DNA of 8,857 nucleotides from Tissierellia bacterium (GTDB lineage: Bacteria > Bacillota > Clostridia > Tissierellales > Sedimentibacteraceae), in assembly GCA_028700795.1 (NCBI GenBank), contig JAQVRY010000024.1, positions 4,300 to 13,156 of the forward strand, in the 5' to 3' direction. This document shows, piece after piece, positions 1-6,485 of the stretch. A program made the translations under genes and the position numbers. Position 1 is the first letter of the stretch; each line of letters begins with the position of its first letter. The notes beneath the pieces are model-generated. The model was not told the DNA's origin. It saw only the letters and a program-made list of their open reading frames with translations, and made no database searches.

Positions 1-74
1 TTATAATTAGAATATGGACTGTATGACTTCTCCCTTGCCTCCATTGCAATTTTTATAAGTAATCTATCTTCCAT
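1..74 (-). CDS. cdd: Cytidine deaminase, N-terminal fragment (cut by the window edge)
   Basis: The minus strand has an ATG at 74-72 followed by 24 open codons that run off the window. The peptide begins MEDRLLIKIAMEA and continues REKSYSPYSNY. An N-terminal helix followed by AR..(A/S)YSPYSN is the hallmark start of homotetrameric cytidine deaminases, which deaminate cytidine and deoxycytidine to uridine and deoxyuridine in pyrimidine salvage. The zinc-binding residues (the C-A-E and P-C-x-x-C motifs) lie outside the window, so activity cannot be judged. A good ribosome binding site, GAAAGGGG (87-80), sits 5 nt before the ATG and supports this start. The position downstream of phoH and ybeY agrees with the usual Firmicute order ybeY-dgkA-cdd-era. 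The call rests on a short peptide plus this context. Confidence 0.85.
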   Translation of the reverse strand, partial: MEDRLLIKIAMEAREKSYSPYSNY

Positions 75-100
75 TTTGTCCCCTTTCTTATTTTCTTGCC

Positions 101-257
101 ATTTCGAGGGCTTTAGCCCCATGTCATTCTGAACGCTTTCGCCCTATGTCATTCTGAACGCATGTGAAGAATCTCATCTTTAAAACCTGAGATCCTTCGC
201 TATCGCTCAGGATGACAAAAAATATTTCTATGACACATTCCTATTCACCATGTCATA
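101..257. repeat. Intergenic repeat cluster: imperfect inverted repeat plus partial copies
   Basis: The core is an imperfect hairpin. The left arm (147-176, starting TGTCATTCTGAACG) pairs with the right arm (188-217, ending CTCAGGATGACA) across an 11-nt loop, with about 23 of 30 positions complementary and several of the rest able to form G-U pairs. A partial left arm lies just before it: TGTCATTCTGAACGC occurs at 122-136 and again at 147-161, a 25-nt period. The terminal word TGTCAT or its complement ATGACA occurs five times (122, 147, 212, 230, 251), and TATGACA (229-235) and TGTCATA (251-257) form a further small inverted repeat. A perfect GGGCTTTAGCCC palindrome lies at 108-119. The word pattern resembles short palindromic intergenic repeats that I recall from many bacterial genomes. 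There is no T-tract, so it is not a standard terminator, and no coding capacity was seen. Confidence 0.7.
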
Positions 258-264
258 ACTAATT

Positions 265-1320
265 CTATTTTATTGTTATCCTATCAAGGCTGTTAACAAC
301 CTGTATCCATGTGTTACCCGGGTTCAATACCAGCTCTTCATCACCTGAATAGAACCTAAGCTTATCTTTTTCTGAAGCCTTTTCCCATGTTATTGGGATG
401 CTTTCACCGTTTGTAATATAAATACCATTCCCTTGGCCGATAGTCCCTAAGAACAATCTTCCCTCATTATCCAATACTGTTTTGGATGTTTCTATTGCAA
501 TAATATTTTTTGCAGTTATTTGCTTTTTATCCAATTCATCAATATGTTCTTCTTCATCCTTAAATCTTAAATATAAACTGTTTTCTTCTTCATATATGTA
601 GTCTGTAGTATTATAATCGTTATATACTATATTTACTTCTTTTGCAGAATTGATGTCAAAGTTTTCAGATAATATTTCATCCTTTTCTTTGAACATATAT
701 CCTTCATATTCAGCTTCAGTTCTGTATCCGTAATATTCAGCTTCATCTCTTATTGACTCCAATGTTGTGTACATATTGTGAGGAGCATATTTTCCTGTAT
801 CATTGTACCTCCACATGGCTCCGGAATACAGTCCGTCCACATCTGCAGCACTGAGCCTTCTAATTTCTGCAAAAGCATCTTCGCTTCCTCCCACATGCAC
901 AAATATTCCGTCGTATTCAAGTGCATAGTAAATTAGGTAAGGTCTGGCACTTCGCACAGGTCCTATTCTTTCAGGCTCTTTTGCAAGAAATATACATAGA
1001 TATCTAGTAAAAGGATGCTCTACTTCAACTTCATAAACGATTTCAGCCTGGCTCAAACCTGCCTGCCATCTTGCCCTCGGGTGATTGTCAATTGATACTG
1101 CCACAGGTCTTTTAGACAATTCCTCCGGATAATATCTTAATCCATCCAATTGTGAAACTACCATGTTTGGGTCAATTTCTTCTTCTATTTCTTCCGGCTC
1201 ATCTTCAATTTCCGGTACTATTTTTTCCGGTTCTTCAACTTCAGGTGTATCTACTGTTTTAGCTGCACATCCGCTAATAAAAAGCAAAAATATTATTAAG
1301 ACGACAATTCTAGTTTTCAC
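265..1320 (-). CDS. DUF3048-family (YerB-like) lipoprotein
   Basis: This 351-residue protein has a lipoprotein signal peptide: a short basic start, a hydrophobic stretch (5-15) and the lipobox I-S-G-C with Cys18 as the lipid-anchored residue, so it should sit on the outer face of the membrane. A Glu/Pro-rich acidic linker follows (about 24-51). The N-terminal DUF3048 domain (about 55-210) shows the family motifs RPVAVSIDNHPRAR (71-84), SQAEIVYE (90-97), GPVRSARPY (120-128) and YAPHNMYT (178-185). The C-terminal DUF3048 domain carries GQGNGIYITNG (295-305), an IPITWEK stretch (308-314) and LNPGNTWIQVV (332-342). The start codon is GTG (1320-1318), backed by a strong ribosome binding site. Family function is unknown; B. 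subtilis YerB is a lipoprotein encoded near pcrA and ligA. Here the gene starts 19 nt after ybeY and is probably cotranscribed with it. One oddity is Trp at residue 85, where I recall the family usually having Pro (RP-Q-x-G-L). Confidence 0.93.
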   Translation of the reverse strand: MKTRIVVLIIFLLFISGCAAKTVDTPEVEEPEKIVPEIEDEPEEIEEEIDPNMVVSQLDGLRYYPEELSKRPVAVSIDNHPRARWQAGLSQAEIVYEVEVEHPFTRYLCIFLAKEPERIGPVRSARPYLIYYALEYDGIFVHVGGSEDAFAEIRRLSAADVDGLYSGAMWRYNDTGKYAPHNMYTTLESIRDEAEYYGYRTEAEYEGYMFKEKDEILSENFDINSAKEVNIVYNDYNTTDYIYEEENSLYLRFKDEEEHIDELDKKQITAKNIIAIETSKTVLDNEGRLFLGTIGQGNGIYITNGESIPITWEKASEKDKLRFYSGDEELVLNPGNTWIQVVNSLDRITIK

Positions 1321-1323
1321 GTC

Positions 1324-1332
1324 TTCCCCCTT
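1324..1332 (-). promoter_or_regulatory. Ribosome binding site deciding the GTG start of the DUF3048 gene
   Basis: The minus strand reads AAGGGGGAA, then GAC, then GTG. This strong purine-rich site, placed 3 to 6 nt before the codon, supports GTG at 1320-1318 as the start. The resulting N-terminus is a proper lipoprotein signal peptide. Confidence 0.75.
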
Positions 1333-1339
1333 GGATGAA

Positions 1340-1786
1340 TTATTTAAATATATTTAATTCCTTCATAATTTCTTTTTCTTTTTCCCTCATATCACCTTTT
1401 TCATCACTGTTCATATGATCATATCCTAAAAGGTGCAGCATACTGTGTACGGTCAAATATATCATTTCTCTTTCCAGACTGTGATTATAATCATTAGCTT
1501 GTTCTATTATTTTTTGCGTAGAAATAACAATGTCTCCAAGAATGACAACACCGTCAAATTCTTCATTCATGGGAAAAGATAAAACATCTGTTTCACAGTC
1601 TACATTTCTATATTCACTGTTTAACTCTTTAATTTCCTCATTGGTAACAAATGAAACGCTTACTTCAAAATCTCCATATTGCTCTTCTTTAGTTAAAACT
1701 GTTTCAACAGCCTTTATTATTGCAGCTTCATTGACATTGGTGATTTCCATCACATCCTGCCTGTCATCAAACAATACACTTATCAT
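1340..1786 (-). CDS. ybeY: Endoribonuclease YbeY, 16S rRNA maturation and ribosome quality control
   Basis: The protein has 148 residues, normal for the family. It carries the zinc-binding signature HSMLHLLGYDH, with His114, His118 and His124 as the metal ligands. The upstream block Y59-R60-N-V-D63 then T66-D67-V-L-S-F-P72 contains the conserved Arg of the active site, and LGDIVIS (83-89) is also typical. YbeY is a single-strand-specific metallo-endoribonuclease involved in 16S rRNA 3'-end processing and removal of defective ribosomes. The second motif residue is Ser where many homologues have Gly, which is common in clostridial proteins. The ATG overlaps the phoH stop by 4 nt (ATGA, 1786-1783), so translational coupling is likely. 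The phoH-ybeY pairing is a widely conserved neighbourhood. Confidence 0.97.
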   Translation of the reverse strand: MISVLFDDRQDVMEITNVNEAAIIKAVETVLTKEEQYGDFEVSVSFVTNEEIKELNSEYRNVDCETDVLSFPMNEEFDGVVILGDIVISTQKIIEQANDYNHSLEREMIYLTVHSMLHLLGYDHMNSDEKGDMREKEKEIMKELNIFK

Positions 1787-2748
1787 TTTTTGTTTGCCTC
1801 ATGTTTTTCATATGCTTTTACAATATCTTGAACCAATTTGTGTCTTACTACATCGGCAGTGTGGAAAAACATAAAGCCTATATCCTCCACTTCCTTTAAA
1901 ATTTGAATTACAGACTTGAGTCCTGATTTCTTGCCCTCAGGAAGGTCTATTTGAGTTATATCCCCCGTTATTACGGCTTTTGAGCCGTAGCCCAAACGTG
2001 TCAAAAACATTTTCATTTGCTCATTTGTGGTGTTTTGGGCTTCATCTAATATAATGAAGGATGAATCCAAAGTACGACCTCTCATATATGCCAATGGAGC
2101 AACTTCTATCAATTGTTTTTCAACATTTTTCATAAAGGTTTCAATTCCCATTATATCAAATAGGGCATCATAAAGAGGCCGTAAATAAGGGTCTACTTTA
2201 TCCTGCAGATCTCCGGGCAAAAATCCAAGCTTTTCCCCCGCTTCTACTGCAGGACGTGTAAGTATTATACGCTCAACTTCTTTTTTTCTGAATGCATTAA
2301 CTGCACAAGCAACAGCCAAATATGTCTTGCCTGTTCCTGCAGGACCGATTCCAAATGTTACATCTTTGGAGTTTATCATATCAACATATCTTTTCTGCCC
2401 TACTGTCTTAGGTTTAATAATTCTTCCTGATGCAGATGTTACGATTACTTCTTTTAAAATCTGGTTATAATTGATTTCTGAGTTTGATTTATTTGCTTCA
2501 ATTAAATAAACAACCTTTTGATCGCTTATTTCACCTTCAGCACGTATTGTATTTAAAATATCCCTTAGTATCTTTGCAACAGCTTCCGAGCTTTCCTTCT
2601 CTCCGGTTATCTTTAAAGCTCCGTTCCTCACTAAAATATTAATATCATAGTAACTTTTAATAATTTTTATATTTTTATCATGAATTCCCAATAATTTAAT
2701 TAATTCATCTTCATTTGCTATTAAAACATTTTGCTCGAATAAATCCAT
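1783..2748 (-). CDS. phoH: PhoH family ATPase (PhoH/PhoL type)
   Basis: This is a 321-residue cytoplasmic P-loop ATPase. Walker A is GPAGTGKT (135-142), followed by the conserved LTRPAVEAGEKLGFLPGD (163-180). Walker B is FIILDEAQN (231-239, with D235 and E236). TGDITQIDLP (261-270) and the terminal RHKLVQDIV (302-310) are typical of the family. The N-terminal 100 residues form the small domain usual for chromosomal PhoH next to YbeY. The precise role is unsettled; the fold resembles superfamily 1 helicases, and the linkage with ybeY suggests RNA or ribosome metabolism. The ATG at 2748 overlaps the yqfD stop by one base (TAATG), with GGAGGG just upstream inside the end of yqfD. In the common Firmicute arrangement pgpH (7TM-HD phosphodiesterase) separates phoH from ybeY; here it is missing and the two genes overlap. 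Confidence 0.96.
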   Translation of the reverse strand: MDLFEQNVLIANEDELIKLLGIHDKNIKIIKSYYDINILVRNGALKITGEKESSEAVAKILRDILNTIRAEGEISDQKVVYLIEANKSNSEINYNQILKEVIVTSASGRIIKPKTVGQKRYVDMINSKDVTFGIGPAGTGKTYLAVACAVNAFRKKEVERIILTRPAVEAGEKLGFLPGDLQDKVDPYLRPLYDALFDIMGIETFMKNVEKQLIEVAPLAYMRGRTLDSSFIILDEAQNTTNEQMKMFLTRLGYGSKAVITGDITQIDLPEGKKSGLKSVIQILKEVEDIGFMFFHTADVVRHKLVQDIVKAYEKHEANKK

Positions 2749-3950
2749 TATCCCTCCATATTTTCTTCAGTCTGTTCTTCTATAGGAAAAATTCTTATCT
2801 TTTCTCCTATATCTTCAATTACTTCTATTTGTGCTATTAAATAATAAAATTCATCATCCTCTGAAAAGTTTATGTTTGATTTTAGAATTCTGCTGTCATC
2901 ATCGCACCTTTCTAAAAGTTCATCATACATTGCGACTTTCATTTTGTTTTGTGCAGTACTTTTATCTATTTCAATTTCCTTTATCTCTTCTTCATAGTAT
3001 GCACCTATTAAAATGCTAATATCAGTTATATTTGAAAGAATCGGCACTTTTATTACGCTTTCTCTATAATCATAGTATTCATAAGGGTCTTTGTCACCTA
3101 TTATTTTAATACTTTTTTCATTAATTTTCAAGTAATAAACAGATTTACTTTTATTTGTAGATACATTCACGCTTCTAATTTTTTCTTCCTTCATTTCAAA
3201 ATTATAATATGTTTTTCCATAAATAATGCCGTCGGAAGGTACCATCATAAATTCATCAGAATTTTTATTCTTAACTATACCCATAATCAATGTTTGCCCT
3301 TCATAAACAACGTCCCCCTCCTTAACCACAGGCTGACCGCTTTTAGCAATTACCTTGTTTATTATGGCATTTTTCACTGATATGATGCTGCTTGGCTCAT
3401 TGCTTTTAACTTCAGTAGGTTCAGCTTCCTTTTCTCTTACAAAAATAATTAATTTTGAGCCTTCCACAAAAACTTCAACAAATTTATATTCAAAGTTATT
3501 ATAAATCAGCGTTTCTAATTGTTTTGCTTTTATACGTGAAATGGAAACAGGAATTTTTATTTGATTTTCTTCTAAAAGTGCAAGTACCTTATTGGTATTT
3601 GACTGATTGGTTCCTACAATTTCAACATCCCATATCATGGAGGTTAACAAATACAGAGATATTATCAATATCAAGACTCCTATGGAAAATCCTTTTCTGA
3701 ATTTGACTTTATTAAGCTTGAGTAAAAATCCCTTTTTGCTTACAGGTTTAACTATTTCATTAATTAATTCAAAGTTTTTTATATAATCTTCATAAGATAT
3801 TTTAAACTTTATTCCTTTGCCTTTCTTTTCTACATCCCATACTGTAATGTTTCTTCTTCGGAGTATATTCAAGAGCTTTTCTGAGTTCTTGTCATCCGAA
3901 CGGATAACCACATAGCCTCTTATTAAATACATCAGCTTGAATATGAACAT
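2748..3950 (-). CDS. yqfD: Sporulation protein YqfD
   Basis: The 400-residue length matches the YqfD family. The N-terminal cytoplasmic part (1-85) contains GYVVIR (12-17) and RRRNITVWDV (31-40), which align with the family pattern of a conserved Trp-Asp after an NIxxW stretch. One transmembrane helix follows (about 88-106), then IWDVEIVGTNQ (106-116). In other YqfD proteins the equivalent is IW.I.I.GN. The rest is predicted to lie outside the cytoplasm of the mother cell. Residues 107-175 look like a POTRA/FtsQ-type fold. Residues 199-250, with GQPVVKEGDVVYEGQTLI (205-222), look like a barrel-sandwich (HlyD/biotinyl-like) hairpin. In B. subtilis the yqfC-yqfD pair is under mother-cell sigma-E control; the molecular role is not settled. 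The ribosome binding site AAGGAG lies in the last codons of yqfC, 2 nt separate the genes, and the first Met is therefore preferred. Confidence 0.93.
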   Translation of the reverse strand: MFIFKLMYLIRGYVVIRSDDKNSEKLLNILRRRNITVWDVEKKGKGIKFKISYEDYIKNFELINEIVKPVSKKGFLLKLNKVKFRKGFSIGVLILIISLYLLTSMIWDVEIVGTNQSNTNKVLALLEENQIKIPVSISRIKAKQLETLIYNNFEYKFVEVFVEGSKLIIFVREKEAEPTEVKSNEPSSIISVKNAIINKVIAKSGQPVVKEGDVVYEGQTLIMGIVKNKNSDEFMMVPSDGIIYGKTYYNFEMKEEKIRSVNVSTNKSKSVYYLKINEKSIKIIGDKDPYEYYDYRESVIKVPILSNITDISILIGAYYEEEIKEIEIDKSTAQNKMKVAMYDELLERCDDDSRILKSNINFSEDDEFYYLIAQIEVIEDIGEKIRIFPIEEQTEENMEG

Positions 3951-3952
3951 GA

Positions 3953-4234
3953 CTACTCCTTCATACTAAATATTATTTCTTTGATATTCCCCTTTACTAT
4001 TACTTTGTAATTATTGATTTCTTCTATCTTAAATTTAGACCCTTTAATTGTTATGTCTTGGTCGTTCGTTTTTACACTTACCATTTTTTCATCATAAACT
4101 GTTATTCCTAAATGGTTTTCTATTATAACCTTTTTATTTCCGTGCATTCTCAGTTCAAAATTATCTGATAATGCATTGTTAGGTATTTCCAGCTCATCGG
4201 CCAATTTACTTCTGAAATTGTTAAACTTGCTCAT
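3953..4234 (-). CDS. yqfC: Sporulation protein YqfC (YabP/YqfC family)
   Basis: This 93-residue protein matches the small YabP/YqfC family. The N-terminal helix LADELEIPNNAL (11-22) is followed by the diagnostic IENHLGITVYDE (38-49). Repeated beta-strand motifs come next: ITIKGSKFKI (61-70) and VIVKGNIKEIIF (78-89). There is no signal peptide or membrane helix. Members are mother-cell sporulation proteins; B. subtilis yqfC is sigma-E dependent and adjacent to yqfD, as here. The related YabP is needed for normal spore envelope or cortex formation, but the direct activity of YqfC is unknown. The start ATG (4234-4232) follows a very strong ribosome binding site, GGGGAGGGGAAG. It is the first gene of the operon, with candidate promoters at 4274-4310. 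Confidence 0.93.
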   Translation of the reverse strand: MSKFNNFRSKLADELEIPNNALSDNFELRMHGNKKVIIENHLGITVYDEKMVSVKTNDQDITIKGSKFKIEEINNYKVIVKGNIKEIIFSMKE

Positions 4235-4273
4235 CTTCCCCTCCCCGGTAAATTATTTGTCTTAATTATTCTT

Positions 4274-4302
4274 GTTATAATAAATTATGCAGGTCGTGAC
4301 AA
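4274..4302 (-). promoter_or_regulatory. Candidate sigma-A promoter of the yqfC operon
   Basis: On the minus strand, TTGTCA (4302-4297) and TATAAC (4279-4274) are separated by exactly 17 nt. Each box matches the vegetative consensus at 5 of 6 positions. The site lies about 40 nt before the yqfC start and just downstream of the terminator of the preceding operon. It would supply phoH, ybeY and the downstream genes during growth. Confidence 0.6.
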
Positions 4303-4310
4303 GTCTATGA
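4282..4310 (-). promoter_or_regulatory. Candidate sigma-E promoter overlapping the sigma-A site
   Basis: On the minus strand, TCATAGA (4310-4304) and CATAATTT (4289-4282) are separated by 14 nt. This resembles the Bacillus sigma-E pattern (about KMATATT, 13-15 nt, CATACANT), with roughly 5 of 7 and 5 of 8 matches. It is weaker than the sigma-A reading, but yqfC and yqfD are sigma-E genes in B. subtilis, so a mother-cell promoter is expected here. Confidence 0.4.
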
Positions 4311-4338
4311 AAATTAAAAAAGAACCCTTTTCGGGTTC
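4311..4338 (-). terminator. Intrinsic terminator of the ABC transporter operon
   Basis: On the minus strand the stem GAACCC (4338-4333), the loop GAAAA and the stem GGGTTC (4327-4322) are followed directly by a T-rich run (4321-4311, TTTTTTT then AATTT). It ends the permease transcript about 92 nt after its stop codon and separates that operon from yqfC. There is no T-tract on the plus-strand side, so it acts in one direction. Confidence 0.85.
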
Positions 4339-4430
4339 GGAGGTGTTAATACAAGGTACAAGCTTATAAGCCCATACTGTAGAACAAAAAACCGTGTTAT
4401 AATTGTTTTATACGAATAAAAGATCTGTAT

Positions 4431-6485
4431 TTAATTTACGGGATTCACAATCTTATAATAGGATTTAGCGGTAAGCTTGTACATGACACCGTAAATAGCA
4501 ACAAAAAATAATATAGTTCCAATGGTACAGCCTATAAACAGTTTAATATTTGTAAGGTTTAATACTGCAAGAATTTCTCGTATAATATCGAAGGCAAAGG
4601 CAATATGAACAACCGCCAAGCATATAGGCAGGTAGAATATAGTAAGTATTTGGTTCTTTATAACTTTTTTTACTTCCCCATTGCTCATGCCAACATTCTT
4701 CATTATTACAAATCTGTTTCTGTCATCATAGCCTTCGGAAATTTGTTTGTAGTAGATTATAAGGACTGTTGCTAACAAAAATAATACTCCTATGAAAATC
4801 CCTATAAAGAATAAGCTTCCAAAAATACTAAGCGCATCTTGTTTGGATGTATAAATATCCTGAACTGTAGTTACATGTGGTATGTCTGCACCATGTAAAG
4901 CATTCCTAAGAGTGCTGCAAAACTCCTCCTTGTCAGATTGATTGCCCCTAATATTAAAATTATAGTTGTATACAACAGGTATGTTGCCATATTTGTCATA
5001 TTCCGTTTCCTGCCTCATGATGCTTATTGCATCTCTGATATTGAGCAAATGGTTAAAATCCGGTACAATCATATAGATGTAATTATATACTTTACTTATA
5101 TTTTTTTCTAATTCTTCATCTATATTATTTGGCTTTGATACTTTTTCTATTTTATACAAATAGTCATCAATAGCAATACTTTCCATCAAACTATATTCTT
5201 CTATATTTGAAAACAAATAAGTTGAATTGTCGTATAATTCATTAATATTGTCACCATCAGCAGCTATAGACTTATAATCTTTTAGCGTTATGAAATATAA
5301 ATAAACTAAGCTGTCCATTTCACTATACTCCTGTATAAAGCTTCCATTGTCTATACTTCCCGCCGTTTTAAATGAGTAGTATCCTTGTACATCTTGTACT
5401 TCAACATTATATTTAAGGGCATGATTTTCAATTGTTGTTTCTATTAAATCCGGGTCATAATTGTAACTCATATTATATTTTTCATCTTCTTCCGGCATAT
5501 AGGTATAATTAGTTATGACATCACTTGGAAATCTTGTACGCATTATATCCTCAATGCCTATATAAAGGGAAATTGTAGAAGATAATACAACCAACACGGC
5601 AGTGCTCAATATGCATATATTTGCGAGTCCCACAGCATTTTGCTTCATTCGGTACATCATACCTGAAACAGTGATAAAATGAGTTTTATGATAATAGTAT
5701 TTCTTATTTTTTTTCAAAATTTTAAGCATTGCAATGCTTCCGCTCATAAAAAGCAAGTAAGTTCCTGCTATTACAAAAATAACTGCCACAAAAAACACAG
5801 ACATAGCCTGAACAGGATTCTCTGTAGTTACAGCAAGATAATATCCCATGGACAAACATATTGCACCTAATATGGCAGATAACCACTTTGCTTTTGGCTC
5901 TCTTTCACCCACATTGCTTCCTCGCAGCAATTCTATTGGATTTAATTTTTTAAGTTTTAAATTATTATATAAAATAATTACTAAAAAAATTGATGAAAAT
6001 ATTATTGATGTTAAAATTATTCCGGTAACAGAAATACTAAAATTAAATGAAGGACTTAATTCCAGCAAGTTTAACAAAACTAAAAACATCAGCTTTGAGA
6101 ATAGCAATCCTCCAAGCAATCCTCCCAACAAACTTATGCCACCGGTGAATATAATTTCCCAAAACAATATCCTGCCAATATGTTTCTTTTCCATTCCCAA
6201 TACACTGTACAACCCCAGTTCCTTGTTTCTTCGTTTAAGCAAAAAACCGTTTGTGTAGAATATTACAAGCACTGAAAAAATTCCGCATACCCAAAGTCCT
6301 AATCCCAATACAGTTCTCATAGTATTTCCACCATAAAATATTGCATCTGAAGCCTGGTCGCTAATTGAAAACAACATATAAAATAATGCTATCATCGTTC
6401 CACAAGACAATCCAAAGGGAAAAAATGTAGTTTTGTTCTTCTTAATATTGTTAACTGCCAACTTTAGATATATTGATTTATTCAT
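4431..6485 (-). CDS. BceB-like ABC transporter permease (FtsX family, 10 TM)
   Basis: The chosen start gives 684 residues, close to BceB-type permeases (about 620-670). The layout is that of the family: helix 1 at about 19-41, helices 2-4 at about 58-80, 109-138 and 150-173, helices 5-7 at about 201-219, 226-247 and 285-309, a large external domain of about 240 residues (310-552), then helices 8-10 at about 553-578, 613-632 and 645-667. The N-terminal NNIKKNKTTFFPF and the LKRRNKELGLYSVLGM stretch (83-98) are typical of FtsX/MacB-like permeases. BceB permeases use the external domain to recognise peptide antibiotics bound to lipid-linked cell-wall precursors, and they control the partner kinase. 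The ligand cannot be read from the sequence. A longer reading from 6521 has no ribosome binding site and begins inside the ATPase gene, so the ATG at 6485 is preferred. The gene overlaps the ATPase gene by 8 nt. Confidence 0.93.
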   Translation of the reverse strand: MNKSIYLKLAVNNIKKNKTTFFPFGLSCGTMIALFYMLFSISDQASDAIFYGGNTMRTVLGLGLWVCGIFSVLVIFYTNGFLLKRRNKELGLYSVLGMEKKHIGRILFWEIIFTGGISLLGGLLGGLLFSKLMFLVLLNLLELSPSFNFSISVTGIILTSIIFSSIFLVIILYNNLKLKKLNPIELLRGSNVGEREPKAKWLSAILGAICLSMGYYLAVTTENPVQAMSVFFVAVIFVIAGTYLLFMSGSIAMLKILKKNKKYYYHKTHFITVSGMMYRMKQNAVGLANICILSTAVLVVLSSTISLYIGIEDIMRTRFPSDVITNYTYMPEEDEKYNMSYNYDPDLIETTIENHALKYNVEVQDVQGYYSFKTAGSIDNGSFIQEYSEMDSLVYLYFITLKDYKSIAADGDNINELYDNSTYLFSNIEEYSLMESIAIDDYLYKIEKVSKPNNIDEELEKNISKVYNYIYMIVPDFNHLLNIRDAISIMRQETEYDKYGNIPVVYNYNFNIRGNQSDKEEFCSTLRNALHGADIPHVTTVQDIYTSKQDALSIFGSLFFIGIFIGVLFLLATVLIIYYKQISEGYDDRNRFVIMKNVGMSNGEVKKVIKNQILTIFYLPICLAVVHIAFAFDIIREILAVLNLTNIKLFIGCTIGTILFFVAIYGVMYKLTAKSYYKIVNPVN

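Noticed and set aside
147..217. Hairpin as an intrinsic terminator for the lipoprotein gene
   Set aside because: The stem is long and imperfect and is not followed by a T-tract on either strand. Its shape and internal repeats fit a dispersed repeat better.
101..257. CRISPR array, suggested by the repeated TGTCATTCTGAACGC
   Set aside because: There are only two close copies, 25 nt apart, without spacers of regular length, and no cas genes are nearby.
4339..4430. Possible small gene after the GGAGGTG at 4339-4345 (plus strand) and the palindrome GCTTATAAGC at 4362-4371
   Set aside because: No suitable start codon follows the GGAGGTG, and no open frame of useful length exists on either strand. 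The 10-bp palindrome is too short to interpret in AT-rich DNA.
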